NCBI RefSeq assembly: GCF_008630635.1
Contig: NZ_CP043869.1
Location: 1,116,001-1,180,000, forward strand
Direction: 5' to 3'
Length of the DNA stretch: 64,000 bases
Origin: Neptunomonas concharum
GTDB taxonomy: Bacteria > Pseudomonadota > Gammaproteobacteria > Pseudomonadales > Balneatricaceae
Every line of letters starts with the position of its first letter. The stretch's first letter is position 1. The position numbers and the translations under genes were made by a program. Positions 9,067-16,399 of this stretch are shown in pieces. The notes under the pieces were generated by a model. The model was given only the letters and a program-made list of their open reading frames with translations. It ran no database searches and was not told where the DNA came from.

Positions 9067-10118
9067 AGTGGCTTGACGTTTTTATCAGCGGGCTTTTCTG
9101 CCACATTAATCAGACGGATCTGATCCCATTGCTTTTGTGATCTCTTGCGTGCTTTAAAATACGCAGGGTCAGCTTTGAAAATGGGGATGCCTAAATAACG
9201 TAGCTGCAAAACATCTTTATCAGGGCAAAACTCAACACAACGGCCACACAGTGTGCAGTCGGCAAGCGTAATATCTTTCGCTTTATCGGCGTCATTATGT
9301 TCGGTTTGTAATTCACGTATATCCATAGGGCAGGCTTCGGCACAAAGACCGCACTTGTCGCAGCGGGATGTGCCTTGTTTGACCAAACGGGCAAATCCTA
9401 ACTTTCTGAAAACAGCGTGCATCGCTAACAGAGGACAAATTCGACAAAACGGCTGCCTAACGGTGAGGGCCAGTGCAATCATGAGCCCGAAAAGAAAATC
9501 ACCGGTTATCGACAGCGCCATATAACTGTAGCTGGAGGTGTCAACGAAGAGTTGTTCGCTGCTGCCAGTTGCTAGCGTAGTCATAATCCGACTCGGACAT
9601 ATCTGGCAAAATGGATCACCCCACTCATCACTTAAAAAGCCCAAACTGGTTAGTGAGGGTAGGCCAAACACCAGAATCCCTAACATCATCCATTTTATAG
9701 GGCGGATCTTATCTACGGCTCTGTGAGATAGACTATCAACCTTTCTGAATCCTAATTTTTGCCCTACGAGGTGTACCACTTCTTGAAAGAATCCAAGGGG
9801 GCACACCCAGCCACAAAAGGCTTTGTTTAGCACAATAAATAGGAGAAGAAATGTCCCTAGGGTTGTCAGTAATGGCATGAGCAGCACCCATGCATTGCCT
9901 GAGTTCACAGCATTACCTAAACGATGATGCAGTTGGTGTTGTACGGGGATCAGTGCGCAGTAATCAGCATTCTTCGTATCATAGGCGCAGCTAAGAGCAG
10001 GGAGTGCCCCCGATAATTTATCGGCTGCGTAAAAGCCCACAATCACAGATCCATAAACCAAAAAAATAAACATGACTAACTGCGTAAAGCGACGGATGAG
10101 CGTAAGGTTTGCCATCAT
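9063..10118 (-). CDS. NapH/CcoG-like membrane polyferredoxin
   Basis: The 351-residue protein has four or five membrane segments. It carries CGWVCP (102-107), CQICP (171-175) and CRICP (225-229), and ends with two classical 4Fe-4S motifs, CDKCGLCAEACP (253-264) and CTLCGRCVEFCP (288-299). The layout resembles NapH, NosR and CcoG, which carry electrons from the quinone pool or cytosol to periplasmic or metal substrates. No nap, nos or cco gene is nearby. The overlaps with the genes on both sides show that it is a core member of this operon. A metal-reductase role (Cu or Fe) is inference from the TonB context. Confidence 0.8.
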   Translation of the reverse strand: MMANLTLIRRFTQLVMFIFLVYGSVIVGFYAADKLSGALPALSCAYDTKNADYCALIPVQHQLHHRLGNAVNSGNAWVLLMPLLTTLGTFLLLFIVLNKAFCGWVCPLGFFQEVVHLVGQKLGFRKVDSLSHRAVDKIRPIKWMMLGILVFGLPSLTSLGFLSDEWGDPFCQICPSRIMTTLATGSSEQLFVDTSSYSYMALSITGDFLFGLMIALALTVRQPFCRICPLLAMHAVFRKLGFARLVKQGTSRCDKCGLCAEACPMDIRELQTEHNDADKAKDITLADCTLCGRCVEFCPDKDVLQLRYLGIPIFKADPAYFKARKRSQKQWDQIRLINVAEKPADKNVKPL

Positions 10119-10909
10119 TTCTTAGGTCTCCGTGAGTATTCTGGCAGGCGTCTGATAACAAGTAATCCGGCCATAAGCCCGAATGCGGCCGCTAGCGCGC
10201 CTAAGGAGGTACTCTTCCAATGGGATGGGTTTGGCGAATAGGGTGCTGAAAAGCTGGTGGTGTAGCGAATGCTATCCGTACTTGTGTTGGCAAATAAGCG
10301 AATCTCTGCTGCTGGGTTTTTTCTTTTACCCGGCACGACGTTGGTAAAATCATCCGGAATATGTAATTTAAGCAGGCCTGAACTATCAGTTTGCAATACA
10401 TCAGTGCTGCCATTACTGGTGCTGACCAGAATGGGTTGCTCTTTATAGGGCTCGCCATTAAACAACACCTTGAATCGGTACGTTTTATCGGTTTCGTAGC
10501 GCCAGTGCTCTCTGGGAAGCGGTGAGGGAATAATACGTAATGGCCCCGTTGAGTAGGCCAATAGATCGCTAGGGGAAAAGTCGACAGGCTTGCCATTCAT
10601 ATAAGGATATCGGACAGCTTGTTGATAACTGTCGGGAGTCTCTAGTGTTGCCACAAGCGCGTGGTAATTACCTTTACGTGTAGGTTGCAGCTTAAGCACG
10701 TCATTTGATAATGAGGGGGTGCTTATCTCAAGATCTGAATGAACCAGCTTAATATCGACAGGTATCTCATTGGGCAGATTGGATAGCTGAAGGGACTTGC
10801 TCTTTTTATGGGCATGATGGCCGGGGTCGGCTTGAGAATAGGGTTGCCAAAAAATATCAGCAGCGACATTCGCTGATAGTAAACTCATCGCGATTATTCT
10901 TACGAGCAT
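10115..10909 (-). CDS. Periplasmic membrane-anchored protein, DUF4198-like
   Basis: This 264-residue protein has a short signal peptide (residues 1-17), a beta-rich periplasmic region and a single C-terminal membrane helix (about 233-252) followed by Arg/Lys. The region EHWRYETDKTYRFKVLFNGE and the segment that follows it look like the carboxypeptidase-regulatory or DUF4198-type folds found next to metal-uptake genes, but I cannot assign it firmly. It has His-rich HHAHKK near residue 30. It is the first gene of the operon. Its Shine-Dalgarno AGGGG lies inside an inverted repeat that could mask it. It may bind the metal before reduction or transport. Confidence 0.6.
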   Translation of the reverse strand: MLVRIIAMSLLSANVAADIFWQPYSQADPGHHAHKKSKSLQLSNLPNEIPVDIKLVHSDLEISTPSLSNDVLKLQPTRKGNYHALVATLETPDSYQQAVRYPYMNGKPVDFSPSDLLAYSTGPLRIIPSPLPREHWRYETDKTYRFKVLFNGEPYKEQPILVSTSNGSTDVLQTDSSGLLKLHIPDDFTNVVPGKRKNPAAEIRLFANTSTDSIRYTTSFSAPYSPNPSHWKSTSLGALAAAFGLMAGLLVIRRLPEYSRRPKK

Positions 10910-10913
10910 AGAA

Positions 10914-10950
10914 AGAACCCCTGTTTTTTAGTGTAATTCTAAGGGGTTCT
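10914..10950 (-). promoter_or_regulatory. Hairpin that can mask the operon's ribosome-binding site
   Basis: On the minus strand AGAACCCCT and AGGGGTTCT form a perfect nine-base stem around a 19-base loop; the loop also holds TTAG/CTAA. The right arm contains AGGGG, eight bases before the ATG at 10909, so the folded RNA would hide the ribosome-binding site. It could also act as a weak terminator after marR. Confidence 0.5.
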
Positions 10951-10972
10951 GCTATGTCGGGGATGTGGCTTG

Positions 10973-10988
10973 TTGTCGCATGTGACAA
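10973..10988. promoter_or_regulatory. Near-perfect 16-bp palindrome, candidate operator
   Basis: TTGTCGCATGTGACAA is a 16-bp near-palindrome with five-base perfect arms (14 of 16 positions symmetric). It lies about 65-80 bases upstream of the first gene of the leftward tonB operon. The 11 bases CGCATGTGACA recur upstream of the TonB-dependent receptor at 2880-2890. The regulator is unknown, and the site does not match a Fur box. Confidence 0.45.
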
Positions 10989-11007
10989 TTCGCCACAAGG
11001 CGGGTTG

Positions 11008-11499
11008 CTATTCCCTCTCTAATCCATCGATCAGTTTTTCTAACAACCGCTCGAGTGTTTCTTGCTCTTCTCTGCTGAGATTCGACAGTGAGCGTGCTTC
11101 GTTTTCTACATGTAGGGGAACAATTCGGTTGATCAATGCTAGGCCTGTTTCAGTTAATAACACCAGCGTACCGCGGCGATCTTCTGGATTGGGTGCGCGA
11201 GCAATCAAGCCAGCCTTTTCTAGCCTATCTAGCCGATTAGTCATTCCTCCAGACGAAATTAACAGCGCTTCAAACAGCTGTGTTGGTGCTAATTCATATG
11301 GTGCGCCTGAACGACGCAACGTAGCCAATACATCAAACTCACCTAACTGTAAGCCGTGGCTTTTAAAGAAAGGATCTAAATAATCCCGTGTGATTAAGCG
11401 AGTCGCTTTGCCTAGAGAGCCAATCACTTTCATCGGTAGTAGGTCGAGTTGGGGCATCTCACGCTGCCATTGAGACGTGACTAATTTAACTTTATTCAT
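11008..11499 (-). CDS. MarR family transcriptional regulator
   Basis: The 163-residue protein has the MarR winged helix-turn-helix (about residues 45-115). The segment SSGGMTNRLDRLEKAGLIAR is the recognition helix and start of the wing, and NPEDRRGTLVLLTETG forms the wing itself. MarR proteins act as dimers that lose DNA affinity on binding a small phenolic or drug ligand. It is transcribed divergently from an EamA-type exporter, with three 15-bp repeats in the shared intergenic region, so it probably controls that exporter and itself. Confidence 0.88.
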   Translation of the reverse strand: MNKVKLVTSQWQREMPQLDLLPMKVIGSLGKATRLITRDYLDPFFKSHGLQLGEFDVLATLRRSGAPYELAPTQLFEALLISSGGMTNRLDRLEKAGLIARAPNPEDRRGTLVLLTETGLALINRIVPLHVENEARSLSNLSREEQETLERLLEKLIDGLERE

Positions 11500-11520
11500 T
11501 GTTATAATTTTATCTCTACG

Positions 11521-11565
11521 TTAAGATACTTTTCATTAAGAAGACTTCTATTAAGATTCTTCCTT
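11521..11565. promoter_or_regulatory. Three 15-bp tandem repeats between marR and eamA
   Basis: TTAAGA occurs at 11521, 11536 and 11551, exactly 15 bases apart. Each unit carries an AAG...CTT mini-palindrome, as in TTAAGATACTTTTCA and TTAAGATTCTTCCTT. The array fills most of the gap between the two divergent genes and is the likely MarR operator. Confidence 0.5.
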
Positions 11566-11601
11566 ATGGAACATATAGTAACACGCAACGGGAGAAGGGT
11601 G

Positions 11602-12552
11602 ATGTGGGTTGGTCGCAAGTCGAATAATCACGATTCTACACAACCTGTTTATAAAACTGGCTTTTATGCATTTGCCTGTTTGTTGCTGGTGGGTGTTTTT
11701 CTATCGCTGTCTTTAGTCGTGGGGAAGCTTGCCTCTACGGCAGGTGCACCATTGTTAACTTTCTTATTGGTCTCTATGTTAGGCGCTAGCGCTATGCTTT
11801 GCTTAATATGTGCACTTAAACGTAACCCCATGGGGTTAAACCAACGCATGCTTGAATACGGGCTAGTTTCCGGGGTTTTATTTGCGCTACCTAATGCACT
11901 GGGGTTTTTGGCGATACGCCATGTAGGTGCAGGTTTTATCTCATTAAGCTTTGCTTTCCCCATATTGATTACTTGGCTGTTAGCGGTTGTATTCCAAATG
12001 GAGACGCTACGGGTATGGCGTTTTATGGGGGTTCTGCTAGGGCTCAGTGGAGGTATCATATTGGCGGTAGCGAAGAGTAATGGTGCGGTTGAGGCGCAGG
12101 GCTGGGTGCTGTTAGTGCTACTGATGCCAGTTATGATTGCTTGTGGAAATATTTACCGAACCTTGCGTTGGCCTACTGCCGCATCGCCCGTTTTTTTGGC
12201 AGCACTCATGATGTTTGGTGGTGCGCTAACGCTGATACCCTTTGTTTTATTCTTTGAAGCAGGCCAGGCGGTGAATGTGTTCAATTCAAGTCGAGTGATT
12301 GTTTTACTTGCAATAGAAGTTATCGTTTTTACGATTCTGTACCTGTTTTATTTTTTGCTTCAGCAGCTTGCTGGTCCCGTTTACCTTAGTCAAATTGGCA
12401 CAGTTGCTGCGCTCAGTGGCATGTCTATAGGGGTATTTGTATTGGGTGAAGCTGCACCACCGAATATTGGCTTGGCTGGTGTTTTGATCACCATTGGCAT
12501 TGTGTTGTTTCAGCGTAGTGAGAAAGAGCACACACACAATACTGTGGCCTAG
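11602..12552 (+). CDS. EamA/DMT superfamily exporter
   Basis: This 316-residue inner-membrane protein has about ten hydrophobic helices arranged as two EamA repeats, the pattern of drug/metabolite transporters that export amino acids, purines or drugs. I chose ATG 11602 because GGAG at 11591-11594 is seven bases upstream; another in-frame ATG at 11566 has no ribosome-binding site and falls at the edge of the repeat array. The C-terminus ends with a short hydrophilic tail with several His residues. The neighbouring MarR regulator suggests inducible export of an unknown compound. Confidence 0.8.
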   Translation: MWVGRKSNNHDSTQPVYKTGFYAFACLLLVGVFLSLSLVVGKLASTAGAPLLTFLLVSMLGASAMLCLICALKRNPMGLNQRMLEYGLVSGVLFALPNALGFLAIRHVGAGFISLSFAFPILITWLLAVVFQMETLRVWRFMGVLLGLSGGIILAVAKSNGAVEAQGWVLLVLLMPVMIACGNIYRTLRWPTAASPVFLAALMMFGGALTLIPFVLFFEAGQAVNVFNSSRVIVLLAIEVIVFTILYLFYFLLQQLAGPVYLSQIGTVAALSGMSIGVFVLGEAAPPNIGLAGVLITIGIVLFQRSEKEHTHNTVA

Positions 12553-12569
12553 CTTATCAGCCACATCGG

Positions 12570-12607
12570 AGAAGGCTTGGGCAAATCCGTATGAGCCTTA
12601 GCCTTCT
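12570..12607 (+). terminator. Weak hairpin after the EamA gene
   Basis: AGAAGGCT (12570-12577) can pair with AGCCTTCT (12600-12607). The sequence after it lacks a convincing T run, so termination would be weak. Confidence 0.3.
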
Positions 12608-12706
12608 TGATGTTATCTACAATCGTTATGTCATTAGGTGTTTTGATACGTAATATCACTTAATGGAAGAAGACGAAAATATGTGGATAGCAGCCACAAG
12701 GTCATC

Positions 12707-14230
12707 TTAGTCTTTAAGCTGTGTCAATTTGTATAAATCTAAACGCCTGTCGCGTAACGTGTGGACACTGCCATGACTATGAAGCTCCTTGAGTAAGTTT
12801 AAATTTACATCAACGATCAGGGTCATTTCTGAGTTAGGTGTAGCCTCAGCTTTAATTCCTGTGGTTGGGAATGCAAAATCAGAAGGTGTGAACAGTGCTG
12901 ATTGAGCATACTGTATATCCATGTTATTCACTTTTGCTAAGTTACCTACAGCGCCTGCGATAGCAACATAGCACTCATTTTCAATCGCTCTTGCCATGGC
13001 GCAATGCCTAACTCGGGTGTAGCCATTTTGGGTGTCGGTCAGGAAAGGAACAAATAAGATATCCATACCTTGATCCGCCAAGAGTCTTGAAAACTCTGGA
13101 AACTCGACGTCATAACAGATCATGATGCCGATTTTTCCGCAGTCGGTATCAAAGACTTTAATGTGCTCTCCGCCAGTCATCACCCAATTGCGTGCTTCTG
13201 CAGGTGTAATATGTATTTTATCGTAGCGCTCCCAAGTGCCGTCACGTCTGCACAGGAACCCTGTATTATAGAGTTTACCGTCATCCAAATAGGGCATGCT
13301 GCCAGTAATGATGTTGATGTTATAAGCGATGGCGAACTCTATAAACTTATCGCGGATTTGCTCAGTGTAAGCCGCTAGCTCACGAATGGATTGTGTGACG
13401 CTTAGGTGATTGAAACCAGCCATAAGTGGAGCATTGAATAGTTCCGGGAATAAAATAAAGTCGCTTTTATAGTCGGAGACGGCGTCAACGAAAAACTCCA
13501 TTTGTTCATAGAGCATCTCTAGCGAAGACATAGAGCGCATCTGCCATTGTACTAGACCTAGGCGAACTTCCGATTTGGGTGCATTAATCAACTTAACGGA
13601 TTTTGTGTAATAGATGTTTAACCACTCTAATAATGTGGCGTTTTCACGAGACTCTATGTCACCCTTTAAATAACCTTTGAGTAGTTTGCGAACGTGAAAT
13701 CCGTTAGCGAGTTGAAAACTTAAAACGGGATCGTATAGCTCTTTTGCTTTGACCTTTTCGATATACTCTTTGGGCGACATTGCGTGCGCATGCTTGCCAT
13801 AGTTTGGCATTCGTCCGCCTGCCATGATGGCGCGAAGGTTTAAATTCTCGCAGAGTTCTTTTCGTATATCATACAAACGACGTGCAAGCCGTAGCCCTCT
13901 GTAGTCAGGATGAATAAAGACCTCAATACCATAAAGGACATCGCCATCTGGGTCGTGATGGCTAAAGGTCATTTTATTGGTGATTTCATCGTAGGTATGA
14001 TCGTCACCGAACTTGTCGAAGTCTACGATAATGGAAAAGGCGCATCCGACAACTTTCCCATCGACGCAAACACATATTTGCCCGTCAGGAAAGCGAGTGA
14101 GAAGAGAGTCAACTGTGGTTTCATCCCATGTGGCTAACTTTTCGTTTTGGTAGACCTCCGAACAAGCCTCCCTTAACTCTTGCATATCTTTATAGGTTAA
14201 ATGACGTATAGCAACATGGCTGGCATCCAT
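12707..14230 (-). CDS. Fused GNAT acetyltransferase and carbon-nitrogen hydrolase
   Basis: The 507-residue product joins two enzymes. An N-terminal GNAT domain (about residues 1-190) has a CoA-site-like stretch, HPDYRGLRLARRLYDIRKEL. A C-terminal nitrilase-superfamily domain (about 215-495) shows the Glu-Lys-Cys triad in FPELFNAPL, YDKIHITPAE and GIMICYDVEFPE, so it should hydrolyse an amide or carbamoyl bond. This fusion is a known bacterial family, but its substrate is not settled. ATG 14230 is chosen because GGGAGG lies five bases upstream on the minus strand; the frame continues to 14266 without such support. ATTGGC repeats lie just upstream. Confidence 0.85.
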   Translation of the reverse strand: MDASHVAIRHLTYKDMQELREACSEVYQNEKLATWDETTVDSLLTRFPDGQICVCVDGKVVGCAFSIIVDFDKFGDDHTYDEITNKMTFSHHDPDGDVLYGIEVFIHPDYRGLRLARRLYDIRKELCENLNLRAIMAGGRMPNYGKHAHAMSPKEYIEKVKAKELYDPVLSFQLANGFHVRKLLKGYLKGDIESRENATLLEWLNIYYTKSVKLINAPKSEVRLGLVQWQMRSMSSLEMLYEQMEFFVDAVSDYKSDFILFPELFNAPLMAGFNHLSVTQSIRELAAYTEQIRDKFIEFAIAYNINIITGSMPYLDDGKLYNTGFLCRRDGTWERYDKIHITPAEARNWVMTGGEHIKVFDTDCGKIGIMICYDVEFPEFSRLLADQGMDILFVPFLTDTQNGYTRVRHCAMARAIENECYVAIAGAVGNLAKVNNMDIQYAQSALFTPSDFAFPTTGIKAEATPNSEMTLIVDVNLNLLKELHSHGSVHTLRDRRLDLYKLTQLKD

Positions 14231-14249
14231 GGGGACCTCCCGAAAGACT

Positions 14250-14275
14250 ATTGGCGAAAATGCCAATCTATTGGC
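14250..14275. promoter_or_regulatory. Phased ATTGGC/GCCAAT repeats upstream of the nitrilase fusion
   Basis: ATTGGC at 14250-14255, GCCAAT at 14262-14267 and ATTGGC at 14270-14275 form an inverted and a direct repeat. CTATTGGC recurs exactly 20 bases apart. They lie 20-45 bases upstream of the chosen start, where an operator would sit. Confidence 0.35.
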
Positions 14276-14294
14276 AATGCTTATAGAGAGTTTC

Positions 14295-14328
14295 GGGTGT
14301 AAACGCTAGAGAATTTTAGTATGGAGGT
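14295..14328 (+). repeat. Left copy of 34-35 bp direct repeat
   Basis: This stretch matches 15909-15943 at 31 of 35 aligned positions, in the same orientation (shared core TTAGTATGGAGGT). It overlaps the last four codons of the arsR gene. The two copies bracket the arsR/NIPSNAP/ABM genes. Confidence 0.7.
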
Positions 14329-15083
14329 TGCATTTTTTTGATAGAGCCGCATGAACTGTGTTTACCAGCTTCGCAGGGTTGTGAAAAAAGTGGAATATTA
14401 TATTTTTTAGCAAATTGTTTTAAGCCGGATGGGGTAAAGTGAACGGCTCTCGAATCAAGATCTTTGGATGCCCAGCCTTTACTAAAGATATCGTTTAATA
14501 TCCATTGGCCGAGAGCCCCAGCTAAGTGACTGCGACGTTCACTCCAATCTAAGCATGACTTGCATACCGGGCGATGACTTTTATTCAGGATGTTTAAATC
14601 TACACCTAGCTCGGTGAAAAAGGTTTCACCTGCAGGTGTTAAATGAGCATCTATATTGTTTATACCGTTATCTTCTATGTGTGCGCTTTTAATTAATGCA
14701 TCGTACAGAGCAACGCTGAGCTCACCCGCAAGGTGATCATAGCAGACTCTCGCCTGCCGAAGCCTTGGATCGTTTGGGCCTGTGGATGTTTTACTGTGCT
14801 TCATTTTTGATGTTACGTTTAAAAGTACCTCTAAGAGTTCGGCAACATCCCTTCCTTTTAACTGAAAATACTTATGTCGGCCTTGCTTGCGAACAATAAG
14901 CAGCTGTCCATCGACTAGCTTGCCTAAATGGCTGCTAGCGGTTTGTGATGTTATGTCCGCTTCTACTGCTAGCTCTGTCGCCGTTAAGGCTTTACCACCC
15001 ATTAAAGCGGTAAGCATTCGGGCTCGGGTTGCGTCGCCAATTAGGCTCGCTACAAATGATATGTTGGGTTCCAATTTCTGCAA
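14316..15083 (-). CDS. ArsR family winged-helix regulator with C-terminal extension
   Basis: The 255-residue protein begins with an ArsR-type winged helix (about residues 10-90): GDATRARMLTALMGG, then ELAVEADITSQTASSHLGKL as the DNA-reading helices. The remaining 160 residues are longer than usual for the family and contain VCKSCLDWSERRSHLAGALG plus Cys residues near the C-terminus (SQPCEAGKHSSCGS). Similar long ArsR-like proteins exist, but the effector is unknown. It is divergent from two small dimeric alpha-beta-barrel enzymes, with a palindrome between them, so it probably represses them. The 3' end lies in a direct repeat. Confidence 0.82.
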   Translation of the reverse strand: MQKLEPNISFVASLIGDATRARMLTALMGGKALTATELAVEADITSQTASSHLGKLVDGQLLIVRKQGRHKYFQLKGRDVAELLEVLLNVTSKMKHSKTSTGPNDPRLRQARVCYDHLAGELSVALYDALIKSAHIEDNGINNIDAHLTPAGETFFTELGVDLNILNKSHRPVCKSCLDWSERRSHLAGALGQWILNDIFSKGWASKDLDSRAVHFTPSGLKQFAKKYNIPLFSQPCEAGKHSSCGSIKKMQPPY

Positions 15084-15156
15084 GCCTCCGCTGTCTATGA
15101 TAGTCCTATGAGTACTTCATAAAAGTTCTGTGCAAGTTCCATGGTAGTTAATATTG

Positions 15157-15184
15157 TTCGATCATACTTCGATGCCCATCGAAG
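15157..15184. promoter_or_regulatory. Candidate ArsR operator
   Basis: CTTCGATGCCCATCGAAG (15167-15184) is a perfect palindrome with seven-base arms around GCCC. A third half-site, TTCGAT, lies at 15157-15162. It sits in the divergent promoter region of the arsR and NIPSNAP genes. Confidence 0.6.
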
Positions 15185-15236
15185 CAGCGCTTAGCCCAAT
15201 TATTAGTATGCCTATCATTCTAACAGGAGAGTGCAA

Positions 15237-15575
15237 ATGAAAATAACATGCTTTATTGAGTACAAGATAGATCCATTCCAACTAGACAGGTTTACAACCT
15301 ATGCTGAAAACTGGGGGCGTATTATTCCTTTATGTGGAGGCGAGCTCTTAGGTTATTTTTTACCGCACGAAGGTAGTAACGATACCGCTTTTGGGTTGAT
15401 AAGCTTTAATAGCTTGGCAGATTATGAAAAATACAGAGCAAGGCTCAAAAAAGACAAGGATGGCCACAGTAACTTTATGTTTGCTCAAAAAGAGCGGTTT
15501 ATCTTAGAAGAGAAGCGCACGTTTTTAAAAGTAGTGCCGCAAACCTATCAACAATCTGCGAGGGTAGAAATATGA
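15237..15575 (+). CDS. NIPSNAP family protein
   Basis: The 112-residue protein is a single dimeric alpha-beta-barrel domain of the NIPSNAP type, with [20 protein letters not shown] and a [19 protein letters not shown] core. The function of bacterial NIPSNAPs is poorly known; they resemble small monooxygenases or ligand-binding ferredoxin-like folds. ATG 15237 has AGGAG at 15225-15229, seven bases upstream. The stop overlaps the start of the next gene by ATGA. Divergence from arsR suggests ligand-induced expression. Confidence 0.8.
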   Translation: MKITCFIEYKIDPFQLDRFTTYAENWGRIIPLCGGELLGYFLPHEGSNDTAFGLISFNSLADYEKYRARLKKDKDGHSNFMFAQKERFILEEKRTFLKVVPQTYQQSARVEI

Positions 15576-15907
15576 TTGCCGTGATCTTTGAGCTAGAGCC
15601 AAAAGACGAAGGGAAAGATGAATACTTTGAAATAGCTGGCGATTTAAAAGCCATATTGTCTGAAATTGAAGGCTTTATCTCAGTCGAGCGGTTTCAAAGC
15701 TTAGCAAACCCGAAGCGCTTTCTTTCGCTGTCTTTTTGGGAAGATGAAACCGCCGTAAAAGCGTGGAGAAATCAGGTAATGCATCGCAAAGCTCAAGCAA
15801 AAGGGCGAGGAGCTTTATTTGAAAACTACAGGCTGCGAGTGGCAGAAGTCGTGCGTGATTATGGAATGAATGATAGGGAGCAAGTGCCTAAGGATCTTAC
15901 TGTGTAG
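15572..15907 (+). CDS. Antibiotic biosynthesis monooxygenase (ABM) domain protein
   Basis: This 111-residue protein is a ferredoxin-like ABM-fold protein. [13 protein letters not shown] is the first strand, [20 protein letters not shown] is central and [17 protein letters not shown] is the typical FW.D..A..AWR signature. Such proteins are cofactor-free oxygenases or quinone/heme-handling enzymes, and the substrate is unknown here. It is coupled to the NIPSNAP gene by an ATGA overlap, and both have the same fold, so they may form one enzyme or heteromer. Confidence 0.8.
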   Translation: MIAVIFELEPKDEGKDEYFEIAGDLKAILSEIEGFISVERFQSLANPKRFLSLSFWEDETAVKAWRNQVMHRKAQAKGRGALFENYRLRVAEVVRDYGMNDREQVPKDLTV

Positions 15908-15908
15908 C

Positions 15909-15943
15909 GGGTTGTAAATGCTAGAGAGTCTTAGTATGGAGGT
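15909..15943 (+). repeat. Right copy of 34-35 bp direct repeat
   Basis: Second copy of the element at 14295-14328, with one inserted base and three substitutions. It starts two bases after the ABM stop codon. Confidence 0.7.
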
Positions 15944-15970
15944 GGATAGAGCGCACGAAGTGCTCTATCC
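15944..15970. terminator. Hairpin between convergent ABM and pspC genes
   Basis: GGATAGAGC (15944-15952) and GCTCTATCC (15962-15970) form a nine-base stem with a nine-base loop. It lies directly after the repeat and between converging genes. Neither side has a T run, so its terminator role is tentative. Confidence 0.4.
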
Positions 15971-15982
15971 GTCAATGAGGTA

Positions 15983-16390
15983 TTAACCGTTGCGACGCAT
16001 TTCACGCTCGAATTGAAATTTGCGTGACGTGACATGCTCTTCCATGGCGCGAACGCGTTGGTCTACCCGACTCAAGCGCTCGCGTATCTCGTTTAAGCGA
16101 CTGGAGGCAGAGGTTCCATAGCTGAACACTTTTTCCTTCAGATTAGGCTTCGCCTGTTCTGGCTTTTGTTCTGCTTCATAGGGGCGGCTTGCGAGTAAGA
16201 AGATGGCCGCTATATAAGCAAAGACAGCAAAGGCTCCGGTAAACATAAATAGAATGACCATGAGCAATCTCAGGCCTCCAGCAGACCATTGCATATTTTC
16301 TGCAAGACCGCCACAAACCCCACCGATCCAGCGTTGCTTGGTGCTGCGGTAGAGATCGATATCATGACCTCGGTATTTGGCTGTAAACAT
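15983..16390 (-). CDS. pspC: Phage shock protein C
   Basis: This 135-residue inner-membrane protein has the PspC domain, with RSTKQRWIGGVCGGLAENM (about residues 15-33) and a hydrophobic hairpin (about 38-68), then a C-terminal coiled coil (about 95-130). PspC senses envelope stress with PspB and releases PspF from PspA. It is the third gene of pspABC and follows pspB by nine bases. Its start has AGGAGG on the minus strand just upstream. Confidence 0.92.
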   Translation of the reverse strand: MFTAKYRGHDIDLYRSTKQRWIGGVCGGLAENMQWSAGGLRLLMVILFMFTGAFAVFAYIAAIFLLASRPYEAEQKPEQAKPNLKEKVFSYGTSASSRLNEIRERLSRVDQRVRAMEEHVTSRKFQFEREMRRNG

Positions 16391-16399
16391 AGAGCCTCC

